The translations under genes were made by a program, and so were the position numbers. From NCBI GenBank assembly GCA_902795255.1, contig CADBKS010000091.1, forward strand, positions 1 to 10,688: a stretch of 10,688 nt of DNA. Reading direction: 5' to 3'. Below are positions 7,138 to 10,688 of the stretch, in pieces (position 1 is the first letter of the stretch; each line of letters opens with the position of its first letter). Source of the DNA: an uncultured Chloroflexota bacterium (GTDB lineage: Bacteria > Chloroflexota > Anaerolineae > Anaerolineales > Anaerolineaceae). The notes below the pieces were generated by a model, which saw only the letters and a list, made by a program, of their open reading frames with translations, was not told where the DNA came from and did no database searches.

Positions 7138-8043
7138 ATGCCCGTTCTTGCCTTTACCAAAATCACCGGTCAGGTCCAGGAGATGCTGAACGATACTGCC
7201 TCCGCACAGAATTATCAGCTGGAATCCAAAACCGTGCAGACCTATCAGGCACTTCTGGAAATCAGTGAAAAACTGCCCGCCGATCCTTCCCGGAGCAGCC
7301 GCAATGCCGCCCTTTTCGCAGCCTGGATCCGCTGGCTCTGTGTCTGGGAAAACTACGCCCAAAACCTGCTGCACAGGAGACGGCTGCTCGGCTATCTGAA
7401 CCGGCTGATCGGCACCGGGCGCTTCTCTCTGGAGATCTATCCCTATGCCACCCGCATTTACGGGATCACCGGGGACCGGCACTTCCGGGAGATCCGGATC
7501 CATGAAGCCATGGACGACATGAATGACGAGGAATGCAGACGTTTCGCGCAGGCCGTCGCCTCCTGCCGGTGGAAAGACCTGAAAGAAACCGTCCGGCAGT
7601 ATCAGGAAAGATCTCCGCACTATCAGGAACTGGTCCTGTATTTCCGGGAACAGAAAGCCGCGGGCGAACCGGTCAACAACACAAAAGGCACGTATTACGA
7701 TCTGGAAGAGGTCTTCAACACCTGCAACAGGAACTGTTTCGGCGGCAAAATGCCGCGGCCCCGCGGACTGCACTGGTCCGCAAGGGTCAACCATGCCACC
7801 ATGGGCAGCTACAACCTGAACGAAGACACTGTTATGATCAACCGCGGACTGGACAAACGGAGCGTCCCCGCTTATGTGCTGGATTTCGTGATGTACCACG
7901 AGCTGCTTCATAAGGCGCTGGGCGTGAAGAACGTCAACAACCGCAATCAGGCGCACACCCCGGAGTTCCGCAAATTCGAACAGGCCCATCCGTATTATCA
8001 GCAGGCGCAGGATTTCATCAAAAAGAACGCCGCAAAACTGTAG
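7138..8043 (+). CDS. SprT-like zinc metalloprotease with helical N-terminal extension
   Basis: A predicted cytosolic zinc-dependent peptidase of 301 residues. The C-terminal domain begins near residue 190 with YYDLEEVFNTCNRNCFGGKMP and continues with LHWSARVNHATMGSYN, MINRGLDKRSVPAYVLDFV, and the catalytic HELLH (H254, E255, H258). H273 in AHTPEFRKF is the likely third zinc ligand. This order is typical of the SprT/Spartan superfamily. The protein stops soon after, so the zinc ribbon of E. coli SprT is absent. Residues 1–185 are a helix-rich extension without recognised motifs. I chose ATG 7138: GGAGA (7125–7129) lies 8–9 nt before it and the gap to the propeller stop is 4 bp, matching the other junctions. 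An in-frame TTG at 7105 would overlap the previous gene. Family members cleave proteins, some of them crosslinked to DNA. The substrate here is unknown. Confidence 0.88.
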   Translation: MPVLAFTKITGQVQEMLNDTASAQNYQLESKTVQTYQALLEISEKLPADPSRSSRNAALFAAWIRWLCVWENYAQNLLHRRRLLGYLNRLIGTGRFSLEIYPYATRIYGITGDRHFREIRIHEAMDDMNDEECRRFAQAVASCRWKDLKETVRQYQERSPHYQELVLYFREQKAAGEPVNNTKGTYYDLEEVFNTCNRNCFGGKMPRPRGLHWSARVNHATMGSYNLNEDTVMINRGLDKRSVPAYVLDFVMYHELLHKALGVKNVNNRNQAHTPEFRKFEQAHPYYQQAQDFIKKNAAKL

Positions 8044-8092
8044 CCGCCGGGGCTTTTGTAACCATTCCTGTTCCCGCCCGTCAACTTCCCTG

Positions 8093-8098
8093 TATAAT
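8093..8098 (+). promoter_or_regulatory. −10 promoter box of the MATE gene
   Basis: A perfect TATAAT lies 30 bp before the MATE start codon, predicting transcription from about 8104–8106. The −35 position (TTCCCG at 8071–8076, 16-bp spacer) is weak. This suggests that the MATE gene is transcribed separately from the AAA operon, which ends at 8043. Confidence 0.5.
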
Positions 8099-8127
8099 TC
8101 TTTTCCGCTGCTTTTTACAGGGGAACC

Positions 8128-9516
8128 ATGATTTTCAGACAGATCTTCCGCGACAAAGAATACCTCGGCAGGCTGACAGCTCTGGCCATACCGCTCATTA
8201 TTCAGCAGGTCATCACCTATTCGGTCAACCTGCTGGACACACTGATGATCGGCTCTTTCGGCGATATTCCGCTGGCTGCAGTCAACCTGGTCAATCAGTT
8301 TTACCTCATTTTTTCCATTATGATCTTCGGCATGATCTCGGGCGGCAGTGTGCTCAGCGCGCAGTTCTGGGGAAAACGGGACGCGGAAAGCATCCGGAAG
8401 GTCATGGGGATCCAGCTGGTCTTCGGGCTCGGAACGGGGCTTTTCTTTCTCGCGGTCACGCAGGCATTTCCGGAGCGCATCCTGCGCTTTTACTCAAAGG
8501 ATGAGGAAGTGATCCGGGCCGGCGCGGTCTACCTGCGCATCATCTCAGCGGCCTTTTTGCTGTTCCCGGCAGGGCAGGTATTTTCCGGCGCGCTCCGCTG
8601 CACCGGAAACACGCGGGTCCCGATGGTCATCTCCGGTGTTACCCTGACCGCGAACGCGCTGCTGAATTACATCCTGATCTTCGGAAAACTGGGCTTTCCC
8701 GCACTCGGGCTGAAGGGAGCCGCTGCCGCGACCGTCATCGCCCGCGCAGCCGAAACCTTTCTTTATATTTTCGTGACCTACCGCCGCCGGTACCCCATCG
8801 CTGCATCCGCACGCCAGCTGTTTTCCTTTGACCGGCAGCTCATCAGCCTGCTCCTGCAAAAGGGGCTCCCCGTCATCGCCAATGAACTCAGCTGGGGACT
8901 CGGCGTAAACATGTATACCGCCATCTACGCATCGATCTCCACGGCCTCCATCGCCGCATACAGTGCTGTCAGCCCGATCGACAATATCGCGCAGGCCTTA
9001 TTCTTCGGGATCGGGGACGCAAGCGCTGTGATGACCGGCAACCTGCTGGGCGCCGGCAGCTTTGAAAAAGCGAAACGCTGGTCAAAATTCACGCTCACGC
9101 TGTCCCTGTGCCTGTCCCTGCTCACCGGCATGTTCCTTTTCTGCCTGCGGATCCCGCTTCTCGGACTTTACAGCCTTTCCCCGGAGGCATCAGCCCTTGC
9201 GCACCGGCAGATGGCCGCGGTCGCTTTCACACTCTGGCTGCGCACCTCCAACTACACCCTGATCATCGGCGTACTCCGTCCCGGCGGACAGGCCCTGTAC
9301 TGCCTGATCACCGAAGGGCTGCTGATGTGGCTCGGCGGGATCCCCCTGGCGTGGCTGTTGGCCAACCGCTTCGGGCTCCCCGTATATATCGTCTATTTCG
9401 GAAACGTGACAGAAGAAATCGCAAAGCTCCTGATCCTTTTCCGCTTTTACCGCGGCGGGAAATGGCTCGTAAATCTGGTCAGCCGTGAGAGCAGCCCGGG
9501 CATCCCGGGCAATTAA
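8128..9516 (+). CDS. MATE-family efflux transporter
   Basis: This 462-residue integral inner-membrane protein is predicted to have 12 transmembrane helices and to export drugs or organic cations in exchange for Na+ or H+. The length is normal for the family. Diagnostic segments include LIIQQVITYSVNLLDTLMIG in helix 1, FGMISGGSVLSAQFWGKRD at the end of helix 2, RCTGNTRVPMVISG, NALLNYILIFGKLGFPALGL and GLKGAAAATVIARA in the first half. The second half repeats the six-helix arrangement, with SPIDNIAQALFFGIGDASAVMTGNLLGAG. The start is preceded by AGGGGAA (8119–8125), a good ribosome-binding site. It has its own −10 box and is not tightly coupled to the protease gene upstream. The substrate cannot be read from sequence, and the subgroup (MepA/DinF/NorM-like) is not resolved. 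A compact hairpin overlaps its last codons. Confidence 0.93.
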   Translation: MIFRQIFRDKEYLGRLTALAIPLIIQQVITYSVNLLDTLMIGSFGDIPLAAVNLVNQFYLIFSIMIFGMISGGSVLSAQFWGKRDAESIRKVMGIQLVFGLGTGLFFLAVTQAFPERILRFYSKDEEVIRAGAVYLRIISAAFLLFPAGQVFSGALRCTGNTRVPMVISGVTLTANALLNYILIFGKLGFPALGLKGAAAATVIARAAETFLYIFVTYRRRYPIAASARQLFSFDRQLISLLLQKGLPVIANELSWGLGVNMYTAIYASISTASIAAYSAVSPIDNIAQALFFGIGDASAVMTGNLLGAGSFEKAKRWSKFTLTLSLCLSLLTGMFLFCLRIPLLGLYSLSPEASALAHRQMAAVAFTLWLRTSNYTLIIGVLRPGGQALYCLITEGLLMWLGGIPLAWLLANRFGLPVYIVYFGNVTEEIAKLLILFRFYRGGKWLVNLVSRESSPGIPGN

Positions 9517-9532
9517 AAAAACAGGCTCTCAC
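9485..9532. repeat. Nested inverted repeats straddling the MATE stop codon
   Basis: An inner perfect hairpin, GCCCGGG (9494–9500), loop CAT, CCCGGGC (9504–9510), sits inside an outer 8-bp pair, GTGAGAGC (9485–9492) and GCTCTCAC (9525–9532). The stop codon TAA is at 9514–9516, between the inner and outer arms. A run of A, not T, follows the inner hairpin on the + strand, so it is not a canonical intrinsic terminator. It could be an mRNA 3'-end stabiliser or a factor-assisted terminator. Confidence 0.5.
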
Positions 9533-9553
9533 TGTCTGCAGGACAGGGACCGG

Positions 9554-9575
9554 ATTGTGCAAATTGTCACAATTT
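9554..9575. promoter_or_regulatory. CRP/FNR-like palindrome upstream of the DUF35 gene
   Basis: ATTGTGC (9554–9560), six bases, then TCACAAT (9567–9573) matches the TGTGA-N6-TCACA layout of CRP-family sites with one mismatch per pair of 7-bp arms. A second perfect palindrome, AAATTGT-C-ACAATTT, overlaps it at 9561–9575. The centre lies about 68 bp upstream of the −10 box, close to −80 from the predicted transcript start, which would suit an activator. The regulator is not in the window. Confidence 0.4.
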
Positions 9576-9628
9576 GAGAGGGTTTTGAGAGCTTTTCGGC
9601 GTTTTTGATAGGTTTTGATAGTTTTTTT
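9561..9628. promoter_or_regulatory. Helically phased A/T-tracts upstream of the DUF35 promoter
   Basis: Short A/T runs recur about every 10 bp: AAATT at 9561, AATTT at 9571, TTTT at 9583, 9593 and 9613, TTTTT at 9602 and TTTTTTT at 9622. Three are embedded in near-copies of GTTTTGAKAG (9582–9591, 9601–9611, 9612–9621). Runs in phase with the helical repeat are the classical signature of intrinsically bent DNA, and they end just before the −10 box, where UP-element-like AT-rich DNA helps weak promoters. Confidence 0.55.
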
Positions 9629-9631
9629 CCC

Positions 9632-9637
9632 TATAAT
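9632..9637 (+). promoter_or_regulatory. −10 promoter box of the DUF35 gene
   Basis: A perfect TATAAT lies 36 bp before the start codon, predicting transcription from about 9643–9645 and a purine-rich leader of about 30 nt. No −35 hexamer stands at the right distance: TTGATA occurs at 9605–9610 and 9615–9620, with spacers of 21 and 11 bp. The upstream phased T-tracts or an activator may compensate. Confidence 0.6.
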
Positions 9638-9673
9638 ATAACATGGTAAATAAAGAAAGAGAGAGAGGAAACT

Positions 9674-10075
9674 ATGGAAGCACCTCGCCATTGGAGATTA
9701 AAAAAACAACGCTATTCCCTGACCGGAGAAGTCTGCCCGCACTGCAGCGCTAAGATCTTCCCTCCCCGGGACGTCTGCCCGGTCTGCGGTCTGGAAGCGA
9801 AAACACAATATCAGTTCAGCGGAAAGGGAGAAGTTTATTCCTACACTTCGATCAATGAAGCCCCGGCCGGTTTCCGCGAAAGCACACCGTATTCGATCGC
9901 ACTGGTAAAGCTTGAAGAAGGTCCCGTCGTGACCGCGCAGCTCACGGATCTGGGCGATGAACCGGTCAGCATCGGAATGCCGGTGGAGATGGTCACACGC
10001 CGTCTGAAAGAGGATGAAAACGAACGCGGCGTGATCCTCTACGGATATAAATTCCGCCCGGTCCTGTCGAACTGA
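9674..10075 (+). CDS. Zn-ribbon / OB-fold (DUF35 family) protein
   Basis: A 133-residue soluble protein with the DUF35 arrangement. A short N-terminal helix (HWRLKKQRYSLTGEVC) leads into a zinc ribbon with C21-x2-C24 and C35-x2-C38, followed by an OB-fold domain from about residue 48 (GKGEVYSYTSINEAPAGF, YSIALVKLEEGPVVTAQLTD, GMPVEMVTRRL) ending at YGYKFRPV. Characterised relatives are small partners of thiolases, HMG-CoA synthase-like enzymes or acyl-CoA hydratases/aldolases, where they help bind acyl-CoA or channel substrate. No such partner gene is in this window: the gene stands alone between its own promoter and a strong terminator. The start is supported by GAGAGG (9663–9668), 5 nt before the ATG. 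The family is confident; the partner enzyme and pathway are unknown. Confidence 0.92.
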   Translation: MEAPRHWRLKKQRYSLTGEVCPHCSAKIFPPRDVCPVCGLEAKTQYQFSGKGEVYSYTSINEAPAGFRESTPYSIALVKLEEGPVVTAQLTDLGDEPVSIGMPVEMVTRRLKEDENERGVILYGYKFRPVLSN

Positions 10076-10092
10076 CCGATCTGACCTCATTT

Positions 10093-10134
10093 ACAACAAA
10101 AAAGGCACCCGTTTTCAGGGTGCTTTTTTGTTGT
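10093..10134. terminator. Intrinsic, probably bidirectional terminator after the DUF35 gene
   Basis: The arms ACAACAAAAAAGGCACCC (10093–10110) and GGGTGCTTTTTTGTTGT (10118–10134) pair over 17 bp with a single bulged G, around the loop GTTTTCA. The U-run lies inside the 3' arm, and the mirror-image A-run in the 5' arm lets it work on both strands. It starts 17 bp after the stop codon. Confidence 0.9.
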
Positions 10135-10185
10135 CAGTTCTGATTTCCGGTTTTCGGGCTGTTTCAGCCAAGTTTTCTGCGGAAT

Positions 10186-10671
10186 ACGCAGGTTTCCCGC
10201 ATTTCAAAGCCCGGTATCCCACTCGCGGCATACGAAGACCTTGATGCGTTTAAGATCTATATGGGCGATGTTGGGCTGCTTCGCAGGCACGCGCATCTTG
10301 CAAGCTCCGCTTTCGCCGAAGAAAATCGGCTATTTGAGGAGTTCAAAGGCGCTCTGACCGAAAACTACGTAATCCAAAGCCTGCAGCACGTGCAGGATGG
10401 GCGCCTATATTATTGTACGAAGACGCCGCATGAGGTCGATTTTGTGATCCAAATCGAAAACGACGTGTTCCCCATCGAGTCAAAAGCCGGACAGAATATT
10501 AAAGCTGCCAGCATAAAGCATTATCTTTCGGAGTATTCGGAGCAGACCAGGCTCTGCATCCGTCTTTCAATGCGGAATCTTTCGTTCGATGGTAAGATCC
10601 TGAATATTCCTCTGTATCTTGCGGATGAGCTCGAACGGCTGATATCGATTGCTGCTGCATTAGAAAAATAA
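10186..10671 (+). pseudogene. C-terminal remnant of a DUF4143-type AAA ATPase
   Basis: The frame from about 10186 matches the C-terminal part of the widespread ATP-binding DUF4143 proteins (usually about 400–450 residues): VSRISKPGIPLAAYEDLDAF, KIYMGDVGLL, FEEFKGALTENYVIQSL, HEVDFVIQ, PIESKAG, IRLSMRNLSFDGKI and NIPLYLADEL, ending in a natural TAA. The N-terminal P-loop ATPase half is missing. The frame is closed by a TGA at 10141 and the transcription terminator of the preceding gene lies just upstream. The first Met (10261) falls inside the homology and has no ribosome-binding site. Counting from it, D60 and E73-x-K75 preserve a PD-(D/E)xK-like pattern of the retained nuclease-fold domain. 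AT-rich codons (ATT, TTT, GAT) differ from the neighbouring genes, suggesting separate origin. It is most likely a decayed relic. A short functional protein cannot be excluded. Confidence 0.8.
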
Positions 10672-10687
10672 AGCTCTTCACTTTATT
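10667..10687. repeat. Small AT-rich hairpin at the end of the DUF4143 remnant
   Basis: Arms AATAAAG (10667–10673) and CTTTATT (10681–10687) surround the 7-nt loop CTCTTCA and overlap the stop codon. The window ends immediately after, so it cannot be judged whether a U-tract follows and makes this a terminator. Confidence 0.3.
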
Positions 10688-10688
10688 A

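Noticed and set aside
8042..8058. AGCC…GGCT followed by TTTT just after the protease stop, as a terminator of the operon.
   Set aside because: The stem is only 4 bp with a short, interrupted T-run, too weak to call.
9643..9645. ATG upstream of the DUF35 start as an alternative start.
   Set aside because: It is in a different frame from the DUF35 protein, lies at the predicted transcript start and has no ribosome-binding site.
1..10688. CRISPR arrays, tRNA or rRNA genes, transposases and phage attachment sites.
   Set aside because: I saw no regularly spaced repeats, cloverleaf-like segments, rRNA motifs or transposase domains. The only mobile or relic-like element is the DUF4143 remnant.

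Overview
The window is about 57–60% GC by eye, densely coded and almost entirely on the + strand. It looks like a bacterial chromosome segment, most likely from Chloroflexota (class Anaerolineae). The support is the Pro-Thr '(TP)n' spacer behind an N-terminal membrane helix in a TPR protein, the C/G-rich third codon positions and the general gene mix. No rRNA or marker gene is present to fix the taxonomy, so this is a moderate inference.

Layout: (1) 1–1418, the 3' three-quarters of a DnaK/Hsp70 chaperone gene, closed by a strong intrinsic terminator (1455–1484). (2) 1564–2844, a membrane-anchored TPR-repeat protein whose −10 box sits almost on top of its start codon. (3) 3026–8043, a tight four-gene operon with 3, 4 and 4 bp between genes: a Ycf46-type AAA+ ATPase, a Ycf35/DUF1257 small protein, a 726-residue protein with a helical N-terminal half and a predicted seven-bladed β-propeller, and a SprT-like zinc metalloprotease with a long helical N-terminal extension. 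(4) 8128–9516, a MATE-family multidrug/cation antiporter with its own −10 box. (5) 9674–10075, a stand-alone Zn-ribbon/OB-fold (DUF35) protein behind an unusual promoter region with phased T-tracts and a CRP-like palindrome, ended by a near-perfect terminator hairpin (10093–10134). (6) about 10186–10671, the C-terminal remnant of a DUF4143-type ATPase, without its ATPase half.

The most interesting part is the four-gene operon. An ATP-driven remodeller, a small conserved partner, a scaffold-like propeller protein and a protease in one transcript suggest a single machine that recognises, unfolds and cleaves particular protein substrates. This resembles in logic, not in sequence, the eukaryotic Cdc48/p97 plus Wss1/SPRTN pairing. 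The Ycf46 and Ycf35 families are known mainly from cyanobacteria and plastid genomes and have no firmly established biochemical role, so this arrangement with a propeller and a SprT-like protease may be a new or poorly described system. No gene-free stretch exceeds 300 bases.
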